Shown here piece by piece: positions 56,746 to 64,000 of a stretch of 64,000 nt of DNA. Origin of the DNA: Sulfurimonas sp. (lineage in GTDB: Bacteria > Campylobacterota > Campylobacteria > Campylobacterales > Sulfurimonadaceae); contig NZ_JACUTS010000002.1 of the NCBI RefSeq assembly GCF_014859695.1, forward strand, positions 23,328 to 87,327, given 5' to 3'. Position 1 is the stretch's first letter, and the number at the start of each line of letters is the position of its first letter. The notes under the pieces are model-generated. The model worked only from the letters and a program-made list of their open reading frames with translations, did no database searches and was not told the DNA's origin. A program made the translations under genes and the position numbers.

Positions 56746-57434
56746 AGATAAGCTCAGAGTTTTCAAAATACGCACTTGATTATAACAGCTACAACGTTAT
56801 ACAAAACAGAGTGATTGAGAAGCTTTTAAGTTATGTAAAACATAAACCAAAAAATATTTTAGATTTAGGGTGCGGAAGCGGAAGCCTTTGCAAGGCAATC
56901 AAGTGGGATTATGAGCACTTTTGCGGGGTAGATTTTGCGCAGGGCATGTTAGAGCTGCATCCAAAATCACCAAAGATTGAGCTTATCTACGCAGATTTTA
57001 ACGACAACGCTCTTTTTGAAAATAAGCTTACATATATATATAATTTTATTTTTTCTGCTTCGGCTCTTCAGTGGGCGGATGATTTAGAGCAAGTTTTTAG
57101 CAGGATTAAGAAGTTAAATGCTCCCGTTGCTCTGGCGATTTTTACCTCAAATACTTTTAAAACCATAAACAAAACGGCAGCGATTGACACAATCTTAAGA
57201 AGTGCAGAGGAAGTTTGTGAGCTTGGAAAAAAGTATTTTGACGCAAAAACCGAAATCGTAGACTACAAGCTTGAGTTTGAATCGACAAGAGATATGTTTC
57301 GTTATATAAAAAAAAGCGGTGTGAGCGGGTCGAGAAAAGTATTGAGTTATAAAGAGAGCAAAAAACTTCTTCGCGAGTACCCTCTAAGCTATTTGGAGTT
57401 TGAAGTCGTTTTTATCTACTCTTGCAACAAATAG
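56742..57434 (+). CDS. SAM-dependent methyltransferase, BioC-like
   Basis: The 230-residue class I methyltransferase has motif I ILDLGCGSGSLCKAI, an acidic SAM contact in FCGVDFAQGML, and SASALQWADDLEQVF in the position where BioC has its conserved QW. BioC methylates malonyl-ACP to start biotin synthesis, and this is the best guess, but other small-molecule methyltransferases look alike. The start overlaps znuB by four bases, so it shares the zinc operon transcript. It converges with the MOSC gene, overlapping by 19 bases. Confidence 0.8.
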   Translation: MKISSEFSKYALDYNSYNVIQNRVIEKLLSYVKHKPKNILDLGCGSGSLCKAIKWDYEHFCGVDFAQGMLELHPKSPKIELIYADFNDNALFENKLTYIYNFIFSASALQWADDLEQVFSRIKKLNAPVALAIFTSNTFKTINKTAAIDTILRSAEEVCELGKKYFDAKTEIVDYKLEFESTRDMFRYIKKSGVSGSRKVLSYKESKKLLREYPLSYLEFEVVFIYSCNK

Positions 57435-57862
57435 ACGTCATCACCCTTTGATACTTTTCCGGGTGTAACAACTTTTGCGAAGATGCCTCTATCGTTTTTT
57501 AAAAGTTTAGGTATACGTTTGTCAAGCACGGATAGATGGTTGCATATAGTACAGTTTTGGCTTATCTCAAACAGTGCTGTGCCGATTTGAAGCCTGTTTC
57601 CCATGCCCAAGGAGTATGGATTATAGTCCATTAGAATATTTTCACCCAAATAGCCATACGGCATATCTATAGCATACTCTTTTATCAGGTTGTAGCTATC
57701 ACTAGAAGTGATTAAGATTGAGCGGCTGTTGTCTTTGTCGTAAAACTTGTCTCCTACAACTCCAGCCAGATCCAGTTCTATAGTAGGCTTATTGATTCTT
57801 GAGGAACTCTCTTTTGTGGAGATAAAGAGCTCTATAATTTTTCCGACACATTTTTTTGACAT
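57416..57862 (-). CDS. MOSC-domain protein
   Basis: MOSC domains occur in molybdenum-cofactor sulfurases and in YiiM-type enzymes that handle sulfur or N-hydroxylated compounds. The 148-residue single-domain protein shows GVVGDKFYDKDNSRSILITS near the N-terminus, YGYLGENILMDY, and the cysteine segment EISQNCTICNHL, where a cysteine would bind the cofactor or carry sulfur. It lies beside the sox cluster, whose SoxC is a molybdoenzyme, so a Moco-related role is plausible but unproven. Confidence 0.85.
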   Translation of the reverse strand: MSKKCVGKIIELFISTKESSSRINKPTIELDLAGVVGDKFYDKDNSRSILITSSDSYNLIKEYAIDMPYGYLGENILMDYNPYSLGMGNRLQIGTALFEISQNCTICNHLSVLDKRIPKLLKNDRGIFAKVVTPGKVSKGDDVYLLQE

Positions 57863-58012
57863 TTTTTCACCGTTTTTAAGTAACTTTATATTTGCATAAT
57901 TTTAACATATTTTTAGTATCAATTATAAAAACTATAAGAGAAGTTAATTTTTTAATAAAGTGTGAAGAAATATAAAAATGTGAGAAAATTATTACATTAT
58001 TGATTATATTGC

Positions 58013-58042
58013 TTGACAATTTAATTTAATTTCATATATAAT
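58013..58042 (+). promoter_or_regulatory. Near-consensus sigma70 promoter of the soxCDYZ cluster
   Basis: TTGACA (58013-58018) and TATAAT (58037-58042), both perfect, are separated by 18 bases and lie 89 bases before soxC. Downstream there is AAGGAGG at 58114-58120, ten bases before the soxC ATG at 58131. A four-codon reading frame (58124-58138) starts between the ribosome site and soxC and overlaps its ATG out of frame. The 268-base gap upstream (57863-58130) shows no other gene. Strong constitutive expression is inferred. Confidence 0.8.
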
Positions 58043-58130
58043 CTCCGTCTTGCATTTTGTACTATGTATAAAGTTTGTACTGTGCATACTATAAAATCTA
58101 CAAGATTAAAGAGAAGGAGGTAGATGATAA

Positions 58131-59474
58131 ATGAGTAAAATTTCTGAAAATAATTTAGAAACTACTACTACAAATAGTGTAGAGCAATCAAGTAGAAGAG
58201 ACTTCTTCAAAAGAACTGCTGCTTATTCTGTAAGCGCTATCGCTGCTACAAGTATCTTAGCACCTGCTAAGTTATCGGCGGATGATGAAAATATTATTCA
58301 CCATGTGGAGTGGGGTACAAGTTTAGGTGATGAGCTTAATAAGTATCCATATGGTATACCGTCAAAGTATGAGCACAATGTTGTAAGAAGAACATCAAGT
58401 CTTCTTTCATCTGCTGGAGATATGCATGCTGCTGTTTCAATGACACCACTGCATGAGCTAGAGGGAATCATTACGCCAAATGGTTTACACTTCGTAAGAA
58501 CACACAACGGTGTTGCGCATGTAGATCCAAATAAGTTTAGACTTATGATTCACGGTCTTGTTGACAAGCCAATCGTTTTGACTCTTGATCAGTTGAAAAA
58601 ATATCCGTCTGAGAGTAGAATTCTTTTCATGGAGTGCCCTGCAAACGGTGCTGCTGAGTGGAAAGGTCCACAGTTTAACTCTTTACAATTCGTAAAAGGC
58701 ATGATGAGCAACGCAGAGTGGACGGGTGTTCGCCTAAAAACTATCCTTGATGAAATCGGTCTTAAACCGACTGCAAAATGGATGTTAGCTGAGGGGTCTG
58801 ACGGTTCAGAGATGAGCAGAACAGTTCCTGTTGAAAAAGTACTAGATGATGCAATGATTGTTTGGGCTCAAAACGGTGAGGCAATAAGACCTGAACAAGG
58901 TTATCCTGTTCGTTTAATGTTGCCGGGCTGGGAAGCAAACCTATGTGTTAAGTGGCTAAAACGTTTAGAATTCGGTGCAGAGCCATGGTACTGTAAAGAA
59001 GAGACTTCTAAATATACGGTTCTTACTGCTAGCGGTAAAGCTATCCAACATTTCTACCCGTTAGAAGTAAACTCTATTATCACAACTCCTTGTCCTGAAA
59101 AACCATGGTCTGACCTTAAAAAAGGTGATTTGGTAGAGGTAGAAGGTATTGCTTGGAGCGGTCACGGAACAATAACGGCTGTAGATATATCATTTGACGG
59201 CGGAGATAACTACGTTGAAGCAAGTCTTAAAGGACTGGTTCTTCCTAAGTCATGGACAAGATTCTCATATATGTACAGATATGAGGGCAAACCTCTGTTG
59301 ATTCAATCTCGTGCAATGGATGATGCTGGATATGTTCAGCCATCAGTTACTCAAGAGAAAGAGATTATTGGCGTAGAGGGTGTTTATCATAGAAACTCAA
59401 TTTGTACTTGGGAAGTAAGACAAGATGGTTCAGTTCACAATGTTCAAGTTAGAACAGATAACTGTCCAAGTTAG
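58131..59474 (+). CDS. soxC: Sulfane/sulfite dehydrogenase molybdopterin subunit SoxC
   Basis: SoxC with SoxD oxidises the sulfane sulfur bound to SoxY in the Sox thiosulfate-oxidising system, releasing electrons to cytochromes. The 447-residue protein has a twin-arginine signal SSRRDFFKRT and hydrophobic stretch (about 22-45). The sulfite-oxidase fold includes HNGVAHVDPNKFRLMIHG, the molybdenum-ligand cysteine in FMECPANGAAEW, and VRLMLPGWEANLCVKWLKRL. The C-terminal dimerisation domain ends the protein. It is first in soxCDYZ; soxXYZAB is not in the window. Confidence 0.95.
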   Translation: MSKISENNLETTTTNSVEQSSRRDFFKRTAAYSVSAIAATSILAPAKLSADDENIIHHVEWGTSLGDELNKYPYGIPSKYEHNVVRRTSSLLSSAGDMHAAVSMTPLHELEGIITPNGLHFVRTHNGVAHVDPNKFRLMIHGLVDKPIVLTLDQLKKYPSESRILFMECPANGAAEWKGPQFNSLQFVKGMMSNAEWTGVRLKTILDEIGLKPTAKWMLAEGSDGSEMSRTVPVEKVLDDAMIVWAQNGEAIRPEQGYPVRLMLPGWEANLCVKWLKRLEFGAEPWYCKEETSKYTVLTASGKAIQHFYPLEVNSIITTPCPEKPWSDLKKGDLVEVEGIAWSGHGTITAVDISFDGGDNYVEASLKGLVLPKSWTRFSYMYRYEGKPLLIQSRAMDDAGYVQPSVTQEKEIIGVEGVYHRNSICTWEVRQDGSVHNVQVRTDNCPS

Positions 59475-59487
59475 GGAGATGCAGAAA

Positions 59488-60639
59488 ATGATAAAATTAA
59501 ATAGTAAACTAATTATTCTTGGGGTTTCCGTAGTTGCAAGTAGTGCACTGTTATTTACAGGTTGTTTTGCTTCAAGCACTACTGCGGGTAAATCATCTGC
59601 AAAAGTTCAGTCAGCTGCTAACGGTATGTATAACCCGACTAAAGATGCTTTAGACGGTGGTGTTACATATAAAACAGAGAATGGTATGTATACTGCATAT
59701 GCTGTTAATGAGCAACCGACAACGGGTGTAAATTTCGGTAGAGCTCCGACTCCAAACGAGTTAAAAGCTTGGGATGTAGATATTATGCCGGACGGTACAG
59801 GTTTGCCAGAAGGTAGCGGCAGTGTTGATGAGGGTGAAGTGCTATACGATAGAGATTGTGCTGTTTGCCACGGTGATTTTGGTGCAGGTGGTAAAGGCTA
59901 TCCTACTTTAACAGGTGGATCAATAGAGTCTCTTGCAAACCAAAGAACTTGTCCAGGCAAAGATGCTCCAAACAGAACTATAGGTTCTTACTGGCCGCAA
60001 GCAAGTACGCTTATTTGGTATATCCGCGATGCTATGCCGTACGCAAACCCAAAAAGCTATACACCAGATGAGATGTATGCAATGACTGCTTACCTATTGG
60101 CTGAGAACGGTATCCAAATAGACGGTGAAGATATTGAAGAGTTAAATCAAGATAACTTCAAAAAGATTGTAATGCCGAATCGTGATGGTTTTTATCCAGA
60201 CATTGATGGACCAAATGGTATTGAAAACGTAAGAGCATTTTTTGCAGAGCCTAAAAACTTCGGTGCAGTCGGAACTCGTTGTATGACTAACTGCGGCAAA
60301 GAGCCTGTAGCAAGAATTGCAAATGAGATTACGAATGTTGTACCTCCATACTCTACTGTAAGAAATCTTCCACCTGAAGACGAGAATGCAGGACCGGTAT
60401 CAGAGGCTGAAAAACTGTATGAGAAGTCTTGCGCGGTTTGTCATAAAACTGATGCAATGGGCGCACCTGCAGTGGGAGACAAAAATGCTTGGGCTACAGT
60501 AATGGAGCAAGGCATAGATAGAGTTAACCATAACTCTATAAACGGTATTGGCGGTATGCCTCCAAAAGGTGGAGCTATGGACCTTAGTGACGATCAGATT
60601 AAAGACATTGTTAAATTTATGGTAGAATCTAGTAAGTAA
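59488..60639 (+). CDS. soxD: Diheme cytochrome c subunit SoxD
   Basis: SoxD accepts the six electrons SoxC draws from SoxY-bound sulfane. The roughly 383-residue exported protein has a signal segment (about 1-24) ending at a cysteine in LLFTGC that could be a lipoprotein anchor, though the site is not a good lipobox. Two CAVCH heme-c sites lie at bases 59857-59871 and 60430-60444. ATG 59488 is preferred over 59479, because AGGGAG at 59473-59478 is then nine bases away. It starts 13 bases after the soxC stop codon. Confidence 0.93.
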   Translation: MIKLNSKLIILGVSVVASSALLFTGCFASSTTAGKSSAKVQSAANGMYNPTKDALDGGVTYKTENGMYTAYAVNEQPTTGVNFGRAPTPNELKAWDVDIMPDGTGLPEGSGSVDEGEVLYDRDCAVCHGDFGAGGKGYPTLTGGSIESLANQRTCPGKDAPNRTIGSYWPQASTLIWYIRDAMPYANPKSYTPDEMYAMTAYLLAENGIQIDGEDIEELNQDNFKKIVMPNRDGFYPDIDGPNGIENVRAFFAEPKNFGAVGTRCMTNCGKEPVARIANEITNVVPPYSTVRNLPPEDENAGPVSEAEKLYEKSCAVCHKTDAMGAPAVGDKNAWATVMEQGIDRVNHNSINGIGGMPPKGGAMDLSDDQIKDIVKFMVESSK

Positions 60640-60678
60640 GACTTATTAGATCTACTAACACTATATAAAGGAAAAAAA

Positions 60679-61134
60679 ATGCAAAGAAGAAAATTTTTAA
60701 GTTTAGGTGCGACAGCAGTAGCTGTTGCATCTGTGTTACCTGTAAGTTTAAGTGCTACCGACTTTAGAGCAACTGCTCCAAAAGCATGGGAAGCTCCTAG
60801 CTCTAAAGAGGCAATTGAGGCGTTATTTGGTTCATCAGAAATGATAGATGGACAAATTGAGATTAAAGCTCCAAAGTTAGCTGAAAACGGTGGTGCAGTG
60901 CCAATCGGTATTAAATCTAAATTAGATTTAGCTGTAGTTGCTCTATTTCAAGATGCCAACCCAAGAAGTGCTGTTGTAGTTATGGAGTTAGCAGAAGGTA
61001 CTGTTGCTGATCTTATGACTAAGATTAAAATGAGAAAAACTGCCAATGTAACAGTAGTTGCAAAAGGCAGAGACGGTAAATTATATTCAGCAGTACAAAA
61101 AGTAGAGGTTTCTATCGGTGGTTGTGGAGGTTGA
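60679..61134 (+). CDS. soxY: Sulfur carrier protein SoxY
   Basis: SoxY, paired with SoxZ, carries sulfur intermediates on a cysteine at its flexible C-terminus. The 151-residue product has a twin-arginine start (QRRKFLSLG) and ends in VSIGGCGG, with the carrier Cys at 149, the diagnostic SoxY motif. The remainder is an Ig-like fold. It follows soxD by 39 bases. S-thiosulfonate and S-sulfane groups bound here are the substrate of SoxCD. Confidence 0.95.
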   Translation: MQRRKFLSLGATAVAVASVLPVSLSATDFRATAPKAWEAPSSKEAIEALFGSSEMIDGQIEIKAPKLAENGGAVPIGIKSKLDLAVVALFQDANPRSAVVVMELAEGTVADLMTKIKMRKTANVTVVAKGRDGKLYSAVQKVEVSIGGCGG

Positions 61135-61191
61135 TTCAAACCTAAACAGAACGCAAAAGATATAAATAAAAATAAAAAAAAGGATTAAATT

Positions 61192-61482
61192 ATGAAAATA
61201 AAAGCAAAAGAAAAAAAAGGTCTAGTTGAAGTTAAAATTTTACTTGACAGCCCAATGGTAGGCAAAGAAGAAGCTGAGACAAGAAAAGTGGAAGTAGATT
61301 TTCTTACTCACGTTACTGCTAAAATAAATGGTAAAGTTATATGGGAAGCGTCTACTGGACCATTCCTATCTAAAAACCCTTACTTTATGTTTAATGTTGA
61401 AGGTAAAAAAGGCGATGAGCTTGTTATTGAAACTATCAATGACAAAGGTGTTGTTGATAGCGATAAAGATCAAGTTAAGTAA
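61192..61482 (+). CDS. soxZ: SoxYZ complex subunit SoxZ
   Basis: SoxZ forms the heterodimer partner of SoxY. The 96-residue product is of normal size and has the family strands VEVKILLDSPM, RKVEVDFLTHVTAKINGKVI, and ASTGPFLSKNPYFMF. It lacks a signal peptide, as expected, since it is co-exported with SoxY by the Tat route. It follows soxY by 57 bases. A 10-bp hairpin lies after its stop codon. Confidence 0.95.
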   Translation: MKIKAKEKKGLVEVKILLDSPMVGKEEAETRKVEVDFLTHVTAKINGKVIWEASTGPFLSKNPYFMFNVEGKKGDELVIETINDKGVVDSDKDQVK

Positions 61483-61491
61483 TTTTTCGCA

Positions 61492-61515
61492 CTTCTCTCT
61501 TTTTCAAGAGAGAAG
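61492..61515 (+). terminator. 10-bp hairpin after soxZ
   Basis: CTTCTCTCTT (61492-61501) and AAGAGAGAAG (61506-61515) pair around TTTC. It may weaken transcription into the hydrolase gene at 61612, or protect the soxCDYZ mRNA end. A second, imperfect stem (TTGATGTGTT/AACACTTCAA, 61540-61563) sits in the same 129-base gap. The gap holds no gene. Confidence 0.45.
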
Positions 61516-61611
61516 GTCTTAGGTTAAAAAAAGAGTAAATTTGATGTGTTATAAAACACTTCAACTATATTCTTACAACAAAGAGTAAATTAAATTAAAA
61601 GGTAAAAAAAT

Positions 61612-62574
61612 ATGATAAACAAGATGATTAAACCACTGCTTATAGCTGCAGTGGCAATGTTGCCACTTGCAACAGCTTCTTTTGCGGACGGTCATGAGTC
61701 AGATGCTGATTTTCAGTATAATCTTAAGCCAAAGCAAGTGAGCGAAAATGTATGGTGTTTTTTTGGAGCACTTGAAATTCCGACAAAAGAGAACGGTGGG
61801 AACATGGTAAACACATGTTACATAAAAGGTAACGATGGTTATGTTTTATGGGATACCGGACCATCTTACATATATGCGAAACAGGCTTATGAAGCAGTAA
61901 TCAAGGTTGCTGGAAAGCTTCCTGTAACACATGTTATTTTAAGTCATGAGCATGATGATCACTGGTTAGGTAATAACTACTATAAAGAAGTTCATGGAGC
62001 AGAAATTGTTGGTCCTGAATCTATTAACAAAAACTATGCGATTGGTCACGAAGAGTCTAGAATGTTCTTAACTCTTTCTAAAAATGCTATTAGAGGCACA
62101 AAGATTATTCATGTTGACAAATGGTACAAAGAGACTATAAAGTTTAAAGTTGCAGGTGTAAATCTTGAGTACGTTCCTGTTGGAATGGGTCACTCAGTCG
62201 AGGATTATTTCTTGTATATGCCAGATAACAAACTTATCTTAGCAGGTGACTTGGTTATGAATGGAAGAGTTACATCTAACAGAGATGGTTCTGTTATGGG
62301 TCAACTTTCTGCGCTAGAGACTATTAACTCAAAAGATTGGACAATTTTAGTTCCTGGACATGGCTTTATCATTGATAAGACTGCAACTGATGAATCTGTA
62401 CAATACTTTACTTTAACAAAAGAGAGAGTTGAAGCCGCTATGGATGATGGCATTGACAGTACAGGAATTGTTGAGGCTGTGCCTTTAGAAGAGTTTAAAG
62501 ACAAAGCACTTTATGATTTGCTTCATCCAGGTAATATAGCTAGAGCATATCTAGAATTTGATATGGGTCTATAA
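61612..62574 (+). CDS. Exported metallo-beta-lactamase-fold hydrolase, SoxH-like
   Basis: The 320-residue protein has a signal peptide (about 1-25) and a metallo-beta-lactamase domain with ILSHEHDDHWLGN as zinc motif, then a His in VGMGHSVEDYF and one in LVPGHGFII. It follows soxZ by 129 bases in the same direction. SoxH-type hydrolases are found at the end of sox clusters, with unknown or non-essential roles. It is a probable paralogue of the hydrolase beside the sulfide:quinone oxidoreductase at 34967. Confidence 0.88.
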   Translation: MINKMIKPLLIAAVAMLPLATASFADGHESDADFQYNLKPKQVSENVWCFFGALEIPTKENGGNMVNTCYIKGNDGYVLWDTGPSYIYAKQAYEAVIKVAGKLPVTHVILSHEHDDHWLGNNYYKEVHGAEIVGPESINKNYAIGHEESRMFLTLSKNAIRGTKIIHVDKWYKETIKFKVAGVNLEYVPVGMGHSVEDYFLYMPDNKLILAGDLVMNGRVTSNRDGSVMGQLSALETINSKDWTILVPGHGFIIDKTATDESVQYFTLTKERVEAAMDDGIDSTGIVEAVPLEEFKDKALYDLLHPGNIARAYLEFDMGL

Positions 62575-62590
62575 CATAAATAAAACTATA

Positions 62591-62618
62591 TAAGATTTGG
62601 CAATAACGCCAAATCTTA
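62591..62618. terminator. 11-bp hairpin between convergent genes
   Basis: TAAGATTTGGC (62591-62601) and GCCAAATCTTA (62608-62618) pair perfectly around AATAAC, 17 bases after the hydrolase stop codon. A pyrimidine-rich stretch follows on the plus strand, so it may serve as a two-way terminator for the sox transcript and the convergent leftward genes. Confidence 0.6.
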
Positions 62619-62671
62619 CCCTCTTACTTTTCATCTTCTTTTATAAAAATACCTAAAAAAATTACTGCTTA

Positions 62672-63076
62672 TTAATTGCCGACTAGAGTAGATTTTTCTA
62701 ACGCATAAAGCTCGTATCTTATCTGTTTAAAGTTCTCGCTATACTCAGCACTATGAAGTTTATAAAGCTCCTCTAGTACTCTTGCAGACTCCTGCGCTCT
62801 TTTAAAGTTAGCTAGAATGATTGCAGATATATCGGTGCGGTTAAGTTCACTCTTGATTGTAGTGCGAAGTACATCATTTACGCTGTCGCGCTCTTTTAGT
62901 AACTCTAGTGTCTCTTCGATTTTTGCTTTGTGTCTTAGTTGCTTTAATTGGGAGGAGAGTTCTTTGTTGTTGTCTCTGTATCTTGCAATATCTTCAACAA
63001 CTCTAATACCTTCTTTGAGGCGGTTTAAGTTGGCATCAATCACCCGATAAAGTTCGGGTGAAAGCTCTTTACTCAT
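62672..63076 (-). CDS. Stand-alone ThiE-associated N-terminal domain protein
   Basis: The 134-residue helical protein contains LYRVIDANLNRLKEGIRVVE followed by DIARY, a close match to the helical domain fused ahead of thiamine-phosphate synthase (ThiE) in some bacteria. The ThiE barrel itself is missing here. It would act by itself or with a separate ThiE. The ATG at 63076 overlaps the stop of the upstream Bax-inhibitor gene, so translation is coupled; an in-frame ATG at 63094 also exists. A role in thiamine synthesis is inference from fusion partners. Confidence 0.7.
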   Translation of the reverse strand: MSKELSPELYRVIDANLNRLKEGIRVVEDIARYRDNNKELSSQLKQLRHKAKIEETLELLKERDSVNDVLRTTIKSELNRTDISAIILANFKRAQESARVLEELYKLHSAEYSENFKQIRYELYALEKSTLVGN

Positions 63077-63767
63077 CTTTTCCAAATATACCAAACAGGT
63101 GTAGAAGAGCAGTAAAAATATTTAAAAAGTCTAAATAAAGAGCAATTGCTCCATCGATAGGTGTTTCATATGCACCTTTAATGATATTTTGAGTGTCATA
63201 TACAACTAATATACTAAATAGTAAAACAACGGCTCCGGAGATAGCTATAGCCATCAATGGATTTCCCAAAAAGATATTTATAATAGAAAAGGCAATAATA
63301 ACAACAAGTGCTATCATTAACGGCTTCCCGTAGCTAGAAAAATCCTTAGTAGTTTTAACGGCATAAAAGCTCATGGCACCAAATACAAGAGATGTCATTG
63401 CAAAAGCGTTTCCGACAATTGTTCCACCACCGTTCATTCCTAAAGTATGTGAAAGCAGAGGCGCCAACATTAAGCCTGTCATAAATACAAAGCCAAACAT
63501 TACGGCTAAGTTAATTCCCGGCTTATGTTTTACAAAATGCAGTCCAATTAAAAGCCCAATCTCTAAAATCAGTAGAGGGAAAAAATTAGCTGCTATTGTT
63601 CCAGCCATCGGTACACCAACGTAAGAACCGACGGCACCTGCCATCAGTGAAGCAGCAAAAAGTTTATATGTCTCTTTTACAAAAGATATAATTTGTGTTT
63701 CACTTCTAGCTTGAGTACTGTATGCAGATGCATTTTCTCTAGCATAATCGCGATTGTAAAGTCCCAT
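63069..63767 (-). CDS. Bax inhibitor-1/YccA family membrane protein
   Basis: The 232-residue protein has seven hydrophobic segments of the BI-1/YccA/YbhL family. Typical parts are KETYKLFAASLMAGAVGSYVG at the first helix, FVFMTGLMLAPLLSHTLG, and LVVYDTQNIIKGA followed by AIALYLDFLNIFTALLHLFG near the end. Related proteins affect membrane protease FtsH or conduct calcium; which applies here is unknown. Its last bases overlap the ThiE-associated domain gene. Confidence 0.93.
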   Translation of the reverse strand: MGLYNRDYARENASAYSTQARSETQIISFVKETYKLFAASLMAGAVGSYVGVPMAGTIAANFFPLLILEIGLLIGLHFVKHKPGINLAVMFGFVFMTGLMLAPLLSHTLGMNGGGTIVGNAFAMTSLVFGAMSFYAVKTTKDFSSYGKPLMIALVVIIAFSIINIFLGNPLMAIAISGAVVLLFSILVVYDTQNIIKGAYETPIDGAIALYLDFLNIFTALLHLFGIFGKDE

Positions 63768-63928
63768 TTTTTTCCTTTATATATGTAATGTAAAAGAATT
63801 TTATACATAAAGAGTTAATAAATAGCAACACAACTGCTTTATATAGAATGGTTATCGGTGAAATTTATTAAAAAAGCATTGAAAACTTAACACATGTAAA
63901 TAAATTTCAAAATTCATCTGAAAAACCA

Positions 63929-63957
63929 TTGACATCGAAGTTTGATTTCCCTATAAT
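63929..63957 (+). promoter_or_regulatory. Consensus sigma70 promoter at right edge, probable stable-RNA promoter
   Basis: TTGACA (63929-63934) and TATAAT (63952-63957), both perfect, are 17 bases apart. Downstream bases TCCCCTCCACA lie where a GC-rich discriminator sits in rRNA and tRNA promoters. No protein gene starts in the remaining 43 bases. An rRNA or tRNA operon just outside the window is the likely target. The rest of the 63768-63928 interval shows no gene. Confidence 0.75.
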
Positions 63958-64000
63958 TCCCCTCCACAAACAAAGAGACCTAAAGTTTAGGATTTAAAAA

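Overview
The window comes from a chemolithotrophic sulfur-oxidising member of the Campylobacterota (former Epsilonproteobacteria), most like Sulfurimonas. The grounds are the low-GC, tightly packed gene style, the order ruvC - dnaA - dnaN - gyrB, an RNase J with a long Lys/Asn-rich N-terminal extension, a soxCDYZ cluster, and a type II sulfide:quinone oxidoreductase with a Tat signal. The genus is inference; no database was searched.

The window spans the replication origin. dnaA (leftward, 10345-11652) lies between two clusters of TGTGAATAA-type DnaA boxes. The dnaA/dnaN gap also carries five TAG repeats, a G run, a DnaA box and an AT-rich stretch, which is the layout of a DnaA-trio unwinding element. 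Two near-parS palindromes lie 10-14 kb away, and a 423-base intergenic region between them carries three more DnaA-type boxes.

Left arm (0-10 kb): exported MsrB-MsrA, typA, a tRNA nucleotidyltransferase, queF, a degenerate GGDEF/EAL membrane protein, gyrB and dnaN. Region 12-26 kb: a hemerythrin-like/PAS protein, ppnP, degP-trx-gltA, nrdA, purB, an RluA-type pseudouridine synthase, then hisF, a nucleoside phosphorylase-like gene, rlmN and a 31-residue membrane microprotein in one coupled leftward run, and ksgA-rnj. Region 28-41 kb: a GGDEF-EAL protein, a winged-helix/LOV-like protein, folE, fliI, a beta-propeller/alpha-solenoid protein, an exported metallo-beta-lactamase-fold hydrolase beside the Tat-type sulfide:quinone oxidoreductase, recJ and pyrG.

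Region 41-52.5 kb holds a four-gene operon (Kef-type antiporter, HAD phosphatase, FucP-type sugar transporter, hexose-6-phosphate mutarotase), an orphan HiPIP, a lytic transglycosylase and an overlapping operon nagZ - Na+/solute symporter - anmK - amgK-like - murU-like. The last reads as a complete peptidoglycan-sugar salvage route with an exported NagZ and a symporter where AmpG might be expected. Region 52.5-64 kb: secG-frr-pyrE, a znuACB operon with a methyltransferase, a MOSC protein, soxCDYZ behind a near-consensus sigma70 promoter with a second exported hydrolase downstream, a stand-alone ThiE-associated N-terminal domain, a Bax-inhibitor-1 protein, and at the right edge a strong promoter pointing out of the window, probably for stable RNA.

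The least explained structure is a roughly 72-base dispersed element present three times (4673-4744, 8951-9022 reverse, 52495-52569). It has two hairpins whose stems change sequence between copies while pairing is kept. No tRNA, rRNA, CRISPR array or insertion-sequence transposase was seen.
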